DNA from: Oscillospiraceae bacterium
GTDB taxonomy: Bacteria > Bacillota > Clostridia > Oscillospirales > CAG-382
NCBI GenBank assembly: GCA_015063885.1
Contig: SVTH01000016.1
Coordinates: 1 to 38,278, forward strand
Direction: 5' to 3'
DNA length: 38,278 bases
Below the pieces are notes generated by a model that searched no databases, was not told the DNA's origin, and saw only the letters and a program-made list of their open reading frames with translations. Below are positions 30,320 to 38,278 of this stretch, in pieces. The translations under genes were made by a program, and so were the position numbers. Positions within the stretch are counted from its first letter, which is position 1; the number at the start of each line of letters is the position of its first letter.

Positions 30320-32593
30320 TCACTTCATGCTGGAAGAGAGCTCGCTGTATACGCGTACTCCATCCTCGTTCAGGTAAGAGTACCCGCAGATGGGAATGAC
30401 GTCGTTGATATAGGTATGGATGATCAAAGGCTGACCCGGAACGAGGTCGGTTTCGTACAAGGTCTCTCGGATATAGTCAAGACCGTCTTCGGTAAGGGCT
30501 TCAAAGCGGAAGCTTTCAATAGGAGCGAATACCTGCACCAAGAGATGGGCGTTGTACCCCTTGTATTCCACGTCGACCTTGGGGTCGTAGAAATGGGTGT
30601 AGTTCTCGGTGTCTGCAATCTGTTCATCCGTGGCGTCGCTTAACAACACCTGGGGAACAGGCTCCCAATTCTCCAGATCGGTGGAGGTGAAGTAGAGGAA
30701 TTGGTCATAGCCCTGTGCTCTGATGGTGATGGTATACACGCCGTTTTCCAGGGTGATGTTTCGGAGATTCCAAGCTTCCTCCGGGTCGCGGGGGAGCTTG
30801 TTCAAGCCTGTCATGTTCTCCCAGGTCAAGCCGCCGTCGGTGGTGTAGTACACGTGTCTTGCCAGATCGGTATCAAAATTGCACAGGAAGGCGATCACGC
30901 CGAAGTCCTCCGTGAGGAAGGTGCTGTAATTGATGGGGTCGTGGGAGGTGCCGCCGGTGGGGAAGCCGGATTTGTCTATCTGTTCCCAGGTCAAGCCGCC
31001 GTCGGTGGTCTTCAGCACCTGCGCCAGATATTCCGTGCCGCTTCCGTTGTCCCGAATTCCGAACACCATCAAATAGCCGATCTTCTCGGTGACGGGGTGG
31101 TAGGTATAGTAGGCCGCGTGCACCTCGGGAACGTCGATCACAGTCTTGGTGGGCTCTGCTTTGCCTTTTTCAAAGCGGTACATCATGGGCTTGTAGTAAT
31201 AGTCCTCAAGCCCGGTATTGTCGGCTGCAAAGCCCAATGCGATGTCTCCCGTAACGTCCAGAGTGATAGGCTTGTCCACGATAAAGTATTGTTCCCAATC
31301 GAAGACGTAGAAGACGGATGCCGAATGGTATGTCAGGACGGCGTAATCGTCGTAACGGGTGGCGGGATCGTTCTCGAACAGCTGGGAAAGATCCTCGGGC
31401 AGTGCACGGCCAACCACCCGATCGGTGATGTCTTCAAACCATTCATCGCCGTTTTGCAGGTTCTGCACCCGTGCGTAATACCGTCCGCAGAAGGAAACGC
31501 CCCAGGTTTCCGCCGCGGAATAAGAGGCGGAGCCTTCGATGTAGAAGGGGCTGTTATAGCCGTCGGAGATTACCTCTACGGTTTCGGTATATTCGTACAG
31601 CCAGCCCTTTTCCGCATCCTCTTTCACCCCGCGGAAGGTGCAGAAGGTGACGGGGTAGTCGGGTGTGGCAAAGAACATAACGTATTTGTTGGTGACGGAG
31701 GCACCGGGGGTGGCGTTTTGGAAGTCGTTGCTCAGCTCTTCTGCGGTTGCGGAACGGAAGTGAACGGTGTCGGGGGACAGGGTGGTGACCCGTTGCATGG
31801 CAAGGTCGTTAGTAAGAAGGCTTTGGGAAAAGCTAAAGGACATTTCCTCATACGTGTTATAGTGCTTGTCGAAGAACACCGCCTGCAAGTCTACGGTTTC
31901 CACAAGGTTGCCTCCTTTTTTTCCCACCACAAAGCTTGTGATCTGCAAACGGGGGTCTGCGGTGTAAAAGACGGGCTGGATCTTGCCGGTCTCGATATCA
32001 AAGCACCACAGCTCGCCGCCTTGCACCACGGTGCCGTGGTCAAGCTGAACGACAAACAGCAGCTTTTGATTGTGCAACCAGCCGAGAAAGGAGACGGTTT
32101 TATCCTCTTCCGGGTCGCAAAGGTACAGCTTTCTTTTGCGGTTTTCGGAAAGATCGTAAAGATAGGTTTCCGTCTCGCCCTCACGCTCAAAGTTGTTGAA
32201 GGCGACGGTCTCTCCGTCGGGAGAAATGGCGACGTAGCCCGTCCTCAGGTTGCTGTCACGATGGAGCTCCACGTAGGTGCCGCCGTTTTTCTGTACCAGC
32301 ACGTGCTTTTGGTCGGCGGGAGCGTAGGGATCCTCCAGCACCATCAACCCGTCCTCGAAGGTGCGCAATACCTCCATGTCGGAATAGGCTGCGGAAGGTT
32401 GGAATTCCTCGGGGGCGGATTCCTCGGGTACGGAGTGATCGGATTCGGAGGCGGACTCCTGAGGCAGGGAGCTGTGGGAAACGGAGATCTCCTCGCTGCT
32501 TCCCGTCCCGGGTGCAGAGGGTTCCGCCGCCTGCTCTCCGCAGGAGGCCAGGAGCAGACAAAGCAACGAGAGAAGCACGGTTAGTTTTTTCAT
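30320..32593 (-). CDS. Asp-box lipoprotein, tandem copy 1
   Basis: A 757-aa surface lipoprotein. Lipobox LLASC gives C18, then an acidic Ser/Pro stalk to about 75. The rest is beta-rich, consistent with a propeller-type fold: SPDGETVAFNNF near 125, then Asp-box/BNR-like repeats TTDGGLTW near 526 and 583 and STDLENWEPV near 635. Asp-boxes occur in sialidases, sortilins and photosystem-assembly propellers; no sialidase arginine triad or FRIP motif is evident, so a binding role is more likely. The ATG at 32593 fits the signal peptide; a longer in-frame upstream start is rejected. Almost identical to copy 2 at both ends, diverged in the middle. Confidence 0.82.
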   Translation of the reverse strand: MKKLTVLLSLLCLLLASCGEQAAEPSAPGTGSSEEISVSHSSLPQESASESDHSVPEESAPEEFQPSAAYSDMEVLRTFEDGLMVLEDPYAPADQKHVLVQKNGGTYVELHRDSNLRTGYVAISPDGETVAFNNFEREGETETYLYDLSENRKRKLYLCDPEEDKTVSFLGWLHNQKLLFVVQLDHGTVVQGGELWCFDIETGKIQPVFYTADPRLQITSFVVGKKGGNLVETVDLQAVFFDKHYNTYEEMSFSFSQSLLTNDLAMQRVTTLSPDTVHFRSATAEELSNDFQNATPGASVTNKYVMFFATPDYPVTFCTFRGVKEDAEKGWLYEYTETVEVISDGYNSPFYIEGSASYSAAETWGVSFCGRYYARVQNLQNGDEWFEDITDRVVGRALPEDLSQLFENDPATRYDDYAVLTYHSASVFYVFDWEQYFIVDKPITLDVTGDIALGFAADNTGLEDYYYKPMMYRFEKGKAEPTKTVIDVPEVHAAYYTYHPVTEKIGYLMVFGIRDNGSGTEYLAQVLKTTDGGLTWEQIDKSGFPTGGTSHDPINYSTFLTEDFGVIAFLCNFDTDLARHVYYTTDGGLTWENMTGLNKLPRDPEEAWNLRNITLENGVYTITIRAQGYDQFLYFTSTDLENWEPVPQVLLSDATDEQIADTENYTHFYDPKVDVEYKGYNAHLLVQVFAPIESFRFEALTEDGLDYIRETLYETDLVPGQPLIIHTYINDVIPICGYSYLNEDGVRVYSELSSSMK

Positions 32594-32652
32594 CTGTAGA
32601 TACCTTTTTTCTTGATTTTTTGGCAAGGTCGATTTTTACCAACCTCGTCTAT

Positions 32653-32681
32653 AGTTTACAACAATAAATCGTATTTGTCAA
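32653..32681 (-). promoter_or_regulatory. Promoter of Asp-box lipoprotein copy 1
   Basis: On the minus strand, TTGACA (32676-32681), 17 bp, TAAACT (32653-32658). It is duplicated upstream of copy 2. Confidence 0.75.
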
Positions 32682-32702
32682 GAGGGTTTGAAAAAATAAA
32701 TT

Positions 32703-32734
32703 AAAAAACACGGAGCATTTTTCGTGCTCCGTGT
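32703..32734 (-). terminator. Terminator of Asp-box lipoprotein copy 2
   Basis: A 10-bp stem ACACGGAGCA/TGCTCCGTGT (32708-32717 with 32725-32734) followed on the minus strand by a T-run. Confidence 0.88.
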
Positions 32735-32759
32735 CTTGTGTTGTTTTTTGGCGGGGAGA

Positions 32760-35036
32760 TCAGCCCTTCATATCGGAAGCGAGCTCTTTGTATATGCGCA
32801 CTCCATCCTCGTTCAGGTAAGAGTACCCGCAGATGGGAATGACGTCGTTGATATAGGTATGGATGATCACAGGCTGACCGGGGACGAGGTCGGTTTCGTA
32901 CAAGGTCTCTCGGATATAGTCAAGACCGTCTTCGGTAAGGGCTTCAAAGCGGAAGCTTTCAATAGGAGCGAATACCTGCACCAAGAGATGGGCGTTGTAC
33001 CCCTTGTATTCCACGTCGACCTTGGGGTCGTAGAAATGGGTGTAGTTCTCGGTGTCTGCAATCTGTTCATCCGTGGCGTCGCTTAACAACACCTGGGGAA
33101 CAGGCTCCCAATTCTCCAGATCGGTGGAGGTGAAGTAGAGGAATTGGTCATAGCCCTGTGCTCTGATGGTGATGGTATACACGCCGTTTTCCAGAGTGAT
33201 GCCACGAAGATTCCATTCCTCATCCGGATCGCGGGGGAGGTTGTCCAAGCCTGTCATGCACTGCCAGCTCACGCCGCCGTCGGTGGTGTAGTATACGTGA
33301 CCTGCCAAATCGGTATCAAAATTGCACAGGAAGGCGATCACGCCGAAGTCCTCCGTGAGGAAGGTGCTGTAATAGACGGGATCGTGGGAGGTGCCGCCGG
33401 TGGGGAAGCTGGATTTGTCTACCTGTTCCCAGTTCAAGCCGCCGTCGGCGGTCTTCAGCACCTGCGCCAGATATTCCGTGCCGCTTCCGTCGTCCTCGAT
33501 GCCGTACACCATCAAATAGCCCATCTTATCGGTCACGGGGTGGTAGGAATAGCTGGCTTCGAACACCTCGGGAACGTCGATCACAGTCTTGGTGGGTTCT
33601 GCTTTGCCTTTTTCAAAGCGGTACACCATGGGCTTGTAGTAATAGTCTTCAAGCCCGGTATTGTCGGCTACAAAGCCCAATGCGATGTCTCCCGTGACTT
33701 CCAGCGTGATAGGCTTGTCCACGATAAAGTATTGCTCCCAATCGAAGACGTAGAAGACGGATGCCGAATGGTGTACCAGGACGGCGTAATCGTCGTAATA
33801 GGTGGCAGGATAGTTCTTAAACAGCTGGGAAAGATCCTCGGGCAGTGCATAGCCCAGCACTTGATCGGTGATGTCTTCAAACCATTCATCGCCGTTTTGC
33901 ATGTTCTGCACCCGTGCGTAATACCGCCCGCAGAAGGAAACGCCCCAGGTTTCCGCCGCGGAATAAGAGGCGGAGCCTTCGATGTAGAAGGGGCTGTTAT
34001 AGCCGTCGGAGATTACCTCCAAGGTTTCGGTATATTCGTACAGCCAGCCCTTTTCCGCATCCTCTTTCACCCCGCGGAAGGTGTAGAAGGTGACGGGGAA
34101 GCCGGCTCTGTCAAAGAACATAACGTATTTGTTGGTGACGGAGGCACCGGGGGTGGCGTTTTGGAAGTCGTTGCTCAGCTCTTCTGCGGTTGCGGAACGG
34201 AAGTGAACGGTGTCGGGGGACAGGGTGGTGACCCGTTGCATGGCAAGGTCGTTAGTAAGAAGGCTTTGGGAAAAGCTAAAGGACATTTCCTCATACGTGT
34301 TATAGTGCTTGTCGAAGAACACCGCCTGCAAGTCTACGGTTTCCACAAGGTTGCCTCCTTTTTTTCCCACCACAAAGCTTGTGATCTGCAAACGGGGGTC
34401 TGCGGTGTAAAAGACGGGCTGGATCTTGCCGGTCTCGATATCAAAGCACCACAGCTCGCCGCCTTGCACCACGGTGCCGTGGTCAAGCTGAACGACAAAC
34501 AGCAGCTTTTGATTGTGCAACCAGCCGAGAAAGGAGACGGTTTTATCCTCTTCCGGGTCGCAAAGGTACAGCTTTCTTTTGCGGTTTTCGGAAAGATCGT
34601 AAAGATAGGTTTCCGTCTCGCCCTCACGCTCAAAGTTGTTGAAGGCGACGGTCTCTCCGTCGGGAGAAATGGCGACGTAGCCCGTCCTCAGGTTGCTGTC
34701 ACGATGGAGCTCCACGTAGGTGCCGCCGTTTTTCTGTACCAGCACGTGCTTTTGGTCGGCGGGAGCGTAGGGATCCTCCAGCACCATCAACCCGTCCTCG
34801 AAGGTGCGCAATACCTCCATGTCGGAATAGGCTGCGGAAGGTTGGAATTCCTCGGGGGCGGATTCCTCGGGTACGGAGTGATCGGATTCGGAGGCGGACT
34901 CCTGAGGCAGGGAGCTGTGGGAAACGGAGATCTCCTCGCTGCTTCCCGTCCCGGGTGCAGAGGGTTCCGCCGCCTGCTCTCCGCAGGAGGCCAGGAGCAG
35001 ACAAAGCAACGAGAGAAGCACGGTTAGTTTTTTCAT
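32760..35036 (-). CDS. Asp-box lipoprotein, tandem copy 2
   Basis: A 758-aa lipoprotein with the same signal, lipobox C18, stalk and beta-rich body as copy 1. By eye the first 300 or so residues are identical. The middle (about 305-620) differs at many positions, and there it instead matches the third paralog: VPEVFEASYSYHPVTDKMGY, then the TADGGLNW box and YYTTDGGVSW are shared with it. The last 110 residues return to near-identity with copy 1, ending ELASDMKG rather than ELSSSMK. It has its own promoter and terminator. Function is unknown; probable surface propeller binding protein. Confidence 0.82.
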   Translation of the reverse strand: MKKLTVLLSLLCLLLASCGEQAAEPSAPGTGSSEEISVSHSSLPQESASESDHSVPEESAPEEFQPSAAYSDMEVLRTFEDGLMVLEDPYAPADQKHVLVQKNGGTYVELHRDSNLRTGYVAISPDGETVAFNNFEREGETETYLYDLSENRKRKLYLCDPEEDKTVSFLGWLHNQKLLFVVQLDHGTVVQGGELWCFDIETGKIQPVFYTADPRLQITSFVVGKKGGNLVETVDLQAVFFDKHYNTYEEMSFSFSQSLLTNDLAMQRVTTLSPDTVHFRSATAEELSNDFQNATPGASVTNKYVMFFDRAGFPVTFYTFRGVKEDAEKGWLYEYTETLEVISDGYNSPFYIEGSASYSAAETWGVSFCGRYYARVQNMQNGDEWFEDITDQVLGYALPEDLSQLFKNYPATYYDDYAVLVHHSASVFYVFDWEQYFIVDKPITLEVTGDIALGFVADNTGLEDYYYKPMVYRFEKGKAEPTKTVIDVPEVFEASYSYHPVTDKMGYLMVYGIEDDGSGTEYLAQVLKTADGGLNWEQVDKSSFPTGGTSHDPVYYSTFLTEDFGVIAFLCNFDTDLAGHVYYTTDGGVSWQCMTGLDNLPRDPDEEWNLRGITLENGVYTITIRAQGYDQFLYFTSTDLENWEPVPQVLLSDATDEQIADTENYTHFYDPKVDVEYKGYNAHLLVQVFAPIESFRFEALTEDGLDYIRETLYETDLVPGQPVIIHTYINDVIPICGYSYLNEDGVRIYKELASDMKG

Positions 35037-35096
35037 CTGTAGATACCTTTTTTCTTGATTTTCTCGGCAAGGTCGATTTTTACCAACCTCGTCTAT

Positions 35097-35125
35097 AGTT
35101 TACAACAATAAATCGTATTTGTCAA
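35097..35125 (-). promoter_or_regulatory. Promoter of Asp-box lipoprotein copy 2
   Basis: On the minus strand, TTGACA (35120-35125), 17 bp, TAAACT (35097-35102), same as the copy at 32653. Confidence 0.75.
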
Positions 35126-35146
35126 GAGGGTTTGCAAAAATAAATT

Positions 35147-35180
35147 AAAAACACGGAGCATTTTTCGTGCTCCGTGTTTT
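35147..35180 (-). terminator. Terminator of the third Asp-box paralog
   Basis: A stem ACACGGAGCA/TGCTCCGTGT (35151-35160 with 35168-35177), extended by A-T pairs, with T following on the minus strand; a copy of the terminator at 32703-32734. Confidence 0.85.
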
Positions 35181-35202
35181 GCGTTGTTTTTTGGCGGGGA
35201 GA

Positions 35203-38200
35203 TCAGCCAACGGTGATCTCGTTCACGCCGATCCTTCCGTAGTCCCCCAGAGAGAGGGCCAGGTAGCGGGTCTCGCCGTTTTCGTCGGTGTAGGAGATGC
35301 CGCGGTTGTGATGGATATCGTTCAGGTAAGTGTGGATGACCACGGTGGTGCCGGGGGTGAGATCCCCTGCTTCATAGAGGGTTTCTCCCACCCGCAGGGT
35401 TTCGGATTCATCCAGCTCTACCAGACACACGTCTTTGATGGGTGCGGTGACGAAGAGCTCGAAGTATGCGTTATACATGCCGTATCTTTCGTATGCCTTG
35501 GTGTCGTAGAAGTCTGCGGTGCTTGTTTCGCTGACGCGATTGCACACTATCTGAGGAACAGGCTCCCAATTCTCCAGATCGGTGGAGGTGAAGTAGATGT
35601 ACTGATCATAGCGTGCGTTGATGGTAATGGTATACACGCCGTTTTCCAGAGTGATTTTCTGAAGATCCCACTCCTCATCCGGATCGCGGGGGAGGTTGTC
35701 CAAGCCTGTCATGCACCGCCAGCTCACGCCGCCGTCGGTGGTGTAGTATACGTGACCTGCCAGGTCAATGTCAAAGTTGCAATTGAAGGCTACCACGCCG
35801 AAGTCCTCTGTGAGGAAGGTGCTGTAATGGACGTTATCGTGGTAGGTGCCGCCGGTGGGGAAGCTGGATTTGTCTACCTGTTCCCAGTTCAAGCCGCCGT
35901 CGGCGGTCTTCAGCACCTGCGCCAGATATTCCGTGCCGCTTCCGTCGTCCTCGATGCCGTACACCATCAAATAGCCCATCTTATCGGTCACGGGGTGGTA
36001 GGAATAGCTGGCTTCGAACACCTCGGGAACGTCGATCACAGCTTTGGTGGGTTCTGCTTTGCCTTTTTCAAAAAGGTACACCATGGGCTTGTAGTAATAG
36101 TCCTCAAGCCCGGTATTATCTTTTGCAAAGCCCAGTGCGGTGTCCCCCGTAACGTCCAGGTTCATTGCAGTATCCAGAACGAAATACTGATCCCAATCGT
36201 AGATATGCACCACGGTGAAGGAGTTGTACACCACTTCTCTGTAGCCATCGCAGTAGGTGGTGGTGTCGTCAAACACAGTGGAAAGATCATCGGGAACTTC
36301 GGGGCCGATCACTTGGTCGGTGATTTCCACCACTCTGTCGTTGCCGTTCAAGGGATCCTCCGTCATGGCGTAGAAGCGGCCGTTGGCAAAGAAGCCCCAG
36401 GTGTCGGTGGCGGAGTAAGAGGCAGAGCCTCTCACGTAGAGGGGATTATACGGATTGAGATAATACTCGCTTACCGTGGGGGCGTATTGATACAGCCAGC
36501 CCTTAGCGGGATCTTCTTTTACCGCCTTGAAGGTGCAGAAGGTGAGCTTGTAAAGCTCGGCACCGCTGTAGACGGCGTAATTGTTGGTGACGGCAGCGTC
36601 GGGGGTTACTTCCTTGTAATAATGGTGCTCTCCTTCCCATGCGGGACGGGCGTACATGCCATCGTCGGGAAGCAGGGTATAGGGCCCGTAGTTATAGTAC
36701 TTCGTGCCAAGGAAACGATCCAGCGCAGAGGAATAGAAGGAATATACCTTTTCTTCGGTGAAGTTGTAGGTCTCGTCAAACAGGACCGTCTTTATGTCGC
36801 AACAAGTGTAGCTGTAGCCGTCCTCGTCCTTCAGATTGCGGAATTCAATTCCTGTGATCTGCAGGCGGGGATCGGACACGGCGAAGATCTTCACGATCTC
36901 GTTTGCGCCGGAATCGTACGCCCACAATTCGCCGCCTTGTACCACGGAGCCGTGGTCAAGCTGGGAGACGAACAGCAGATCCTCTTTCCAACACGTCATA
37001 AAGGAAACGGTTTCTTCCTCCGGCAAAGCGGAAAGATCTAACTTAGTCTTCTTGTTTGCGTAAACGTTGTAGAGATAGACCTCCGTCTCGCTCTCCCGGG
37101 TAAAGTTGTTGAAGGCGACGATGGAGTTGTTGTAGCAGATGTTGGTGTAGAAAAACTCTCCTGCTCTGTGGATCTCCGCGTAGGTACCGTCGGATTTCTT
37201 CAGCACCAAAACGAATTGCTGGTCTGCCTCGCCGCGGGGGTCCTTCAGGATCATCAGGTTGCTTGAAATGGTACGTGCCACCTCCAACATGCTGTAATCC
37301 AATTCGGGGCAGATGTTGGGCAGGAACTGCATACGGGTCTGATCCAGCTCCATCTCGATGACCTGGCGCTTGCCGTCCAGGGTGGGGAATACGGCGAAAT
37401 ACCGCTTGTTCCCTTGGTAATCGGTGAAGGAGATGCCCCAGGTGTCCGTGACCGTGGTGCTGTGGGCGCCTACGTAGATGGTTTCCCCTTCCGCAACGGG
37501 GAGGAATTCCACCACGAGGGCAGAGGGATCGACTACCACGTCCGATGCGGCTCCGCCTTCGTACCACCAGCCCTTGGTGTTGTGGGTGTCTTCCGCTTGG
37601 AAGAAATAGATCTGCACGTTGGTCATGGGCTGGTTGGGAGTGATGGAGAAGTAGTCGTAGTCAGACATCATGGAATAGCTGAGGTATACGGTCTTCTTGC
37701 TTGCGGCGCTGTCGCTCACCCGCTTCACCAGGAGGGAGAATTCTTCAAAGTCCGCTCCCGCCAGCTCTTCCAGAGAAACCAGCTTGTAAGAGCCCTTTTT
37801 GCCGTCTGCGTAGCAGATAGCGTATTGGTAGGTCTCGCCGTCCTCTCCCACGAAGGAGATGCCGCGGGTGGGGATGTTCTCGCCCAAAAGCAGCTTGTAG
37901 GATTGGGTAAACTCTTTATCGGTGTTGATGTAATCGGTTTCGGGATGGGGTTCTGCGGTTATAGAGTCCGCCATGTCAATGGTCAGGATATGGAAGTCCT
38001 TCACAGGGCGGGAGGAGGTGAAGGCGATCACCTCGTTGCCGTCTTCGTCAAGGGTCAAAACGTTCTTGGATTCCTCGGCGGTGACGATCTCCAGGGTAAC
38101 GGGATTTTCGTAAACGGGGGTGACTGCCGTGCCGTCGGCGAGGACGAAGGACAAGCCCAGGAAGCCCTGATGCACCTTCACGTCTGCGGCGGGGAGGATG

Positions 38201-38278
38201 ACCTTGTCAATACGGCGGGTGTTGCGGTAGAAGAAGCTGACAGCTTCCCGCTTGAACCGGGCAAGCTTTTCGTCGCTT
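35203..38278 (-). CDS. Third, larger Asp-box paralog (5' end outside the window)
   Basis: At least 1025 aa are encoded. The frame stays open to the window edge, so the GTG at 38181 is not the start: in-frame codons upstream encode sensible residues such as RFKREAVSFFYRNTRRIDKV. The C-terminal 700 residues parallel copies 1 and 2 (VAFNNFTRESETEVYLYN, SQLDHGSVVQGGELWAYD, TADGGLNW near 35.9 kb). About 300 further N-terminal residues hold beta strands including a TDTWGISFTDYQGNKRYFAVF segment that recurs later as TDTWGFFANGRFYA, suggesting internal repetition. Middle DNA (about 35650-36110) is almost identical to copy 2. Probably a surface binding protein; signal peptide not visible because truncated. 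Confidence 0.8.
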   Translation of the reverse strand, partial: SDEKLARFKREAVSFFYRNTRRIDKVILPAADVKVHQGFLGLSFVLADGTAVTPVYENPVTLEIVTAEESKNVLTLDEDGNEVIAFTSSRPVKDFHILTIDMADSITAEPHPETDYINTDKEFTQSYKLLLGENIPTRGISFVGEDGETYQYAICYADGKKGSYKLVSLEELAGADFEEFSLLVKRVSDSAASKKTVYLSYSMMSDYDYFSITPNQPMTNVQIYFFQAEDTHNTKGWWYEGGAASDVVVDPSALVVEFLPVAEGETIYVGAHSTTVTDTWGISFTDYQGNKRYFAVFPTLDGKRQVIEMELDQTRMQFLPNICPELDYSMLEVARTISSNLMILKDPRGEADQQFVLVLKKSDGTYAEIHRAGEFFYTNICYNNSIVAFNNFTRESETEVYLYNVYANKKTKLDLSALPEEETVSFMTCWKEDLLFVSQLDHGSVVQGGELWAYDSGANEIVKIFAVSDPRLQITGIEFRNLKDEDGYSYTCCDIKTVLFDETYNFTEEKVYSFYSSALDRFLGTKYYNYGPYTLLPDDGMYARPAWEGEHHYYKEVTPDAAVTNNYAVYSGAELYKLTFCTFKAVKEDPAKGWLYQYAPTVSEYYLNPYNPLYVRGSASYSATDTWGFFANGRFYAMTEDPLNGNDRVVEITDQVIGPEVPDDLSTVFDDTTTYCDGYREVVYNSFTVVHIYDWDQYFVLDTAMNLDVTGDTALGFAKDNTGLEDYYYKPMVYLFEKGKAEPTKAVIDVPEVFEASYSYHPVTDKMGYLMVYGIEDDGSGTEYLAQVLKTADGGLNWEQVDKSSFPTGGTYHDNVHYSTFLTEDFGVVAFNCNFDIDLAGHVYYTTDGGVSWRCMTGLDNLPRDPDEEWDLQKITLENGVYTITINARYDQYIYFTSTDLENWEPVPQIVCNRVSETSTADFYDTKAYERYGMYNAYFELFVTAPIKDVCLVELDESETLRVGETLYEAGDLTPGTTVVIHTYLNDIHHNRGISYTDENGETRYLALSLGDYGRIGVNEITVG

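Larger units (their letters stand above)
30338..35140 (-). repeat. Tandem duplication of about 2.44 kb (lipoprotein gene plus promoter)
   Basis: The segment with copy 1, its promoter and the following terminator recurs with an offset of 2443 bp as copy 2. The N-terminal part of both genes (for example 31681-32593 and 34124-35036) appears identical base for base by eye, as do most of the 3' ends; differences cluster in the middle. Promoter and terminator blocks (32653-32734 and 35097-35177) are also nearly the same. Confidence 0.9.

Noticed and set aside
30701..32584. Long plus-strand open frame opposite the copy 1 lipoprotein, and its twin at 33144-35027
   Set aside because: They mirror strongly biased minus-strand genes, have no ribosome binding site or domain, and are Val/Gly/His-rich as expected from antisense frames of such codon use.
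30320..35140. Tandem repeat as a CRISPR array or mobile element
   Set aside because: The repeat unit is a whole lipoprotein gene with promoter and terminator; no spacers, terminal inverted repeats or transposase are present.
38181..38278. GTG at 38181 as start of the third Asp-box gene
   Set aside because: The frame remains open to the window edge and encodes plausible residues upstream, so the gene is 5'-truncated here.
30320..38278. Sialidase or exo-glycosidase call for the Asp-box proteins
   Set aside because: Asp-boxes alone are not diagnostic; no FRIP motif or arginine triad was seen.

Overview
The window looks like a chromosomal segment of an uncultured, probably gut-dwelling Clostridia (Oscillospirales-like Bacillota). 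The basis is AGGAGG ribosome binding sites, TTGACA-17-TATAAT promoters, short intrinsic terminators, cohesin/dockerin proteins, Glu/Ser/Pro/Thr-rich surface linkers, and small families (DUF6179/DUF6323-like, COG2509, YgjP-like) common in that class. No rRNA, CRISPR array, transposase, integrase or replication gene is visible. One tRNA-Gln(CUG) lies near the left edge.

Layout. 0.1-5.4 kb: tRNA-Gln; pncC; two paralogous C-terminally membrane-anchored discoidin-like surface proteins; a convergent DUF6323/DUF6179-like pair. 5.4-5.65 kb: an intergenic promoter-terminator module with a duplicated 20-bp segment. 5.66-8.65 kb, minus strand: a small XRE regulator, a cytoplasmic GH13 glucosidase and an M42 peptidase. 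8.7-12.4 kb: two secreted proteins that each carry both a cohesin-like and a dockerin domain; the larger also has a Cys/His peptidase-like N-terminus. 12.5-16.8 kb: an orphan sugar-type solute-binding lipoprotein, then nagA overlapping a ROK/ASKHA-type kinase. 17.0-22.2 kb, minus: a COG2509 flavoprotein coupled to a three-discoidin DUF4855 lipoprotein, then a two-helix membrane protein behind a possible attenuator. 22.4-29.05 kb, plus: an operon of cytoplasmic DUF4855 protein, methyltransferase, YgjP-like metalloprotease, pepT, DUF6259-like putative glycosidase and Nudix hydrolase. 29.1-30.0 kb: two small membrane proteins. 30.3-38.3 kb, minus: three tandem Asp-box lipoprotein/surface paralogs, the last cut by the window edge.

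The unifying theme is extracellular glycan capture and processing: discoidin-like carbohydrate-binding modules, cohesin-dockerin assembly, DUF4855 and DUF6259 proteins, a solute-binding lipoprotein, GH13, and amino-sugar catabolism (NagA plus kinase), with peptidases alongside. The strongest candidates for something new are the cohesin-plus-dockerin pair with its own small regulator, the paired extracellular and intracellular DUF4855 proteins in divergent operons, and the tandem Asp-box paralogs whose mosaic identity points to recent duplication and gene conversion. All functions are read from sequence motifs alone; none was tested by database search.
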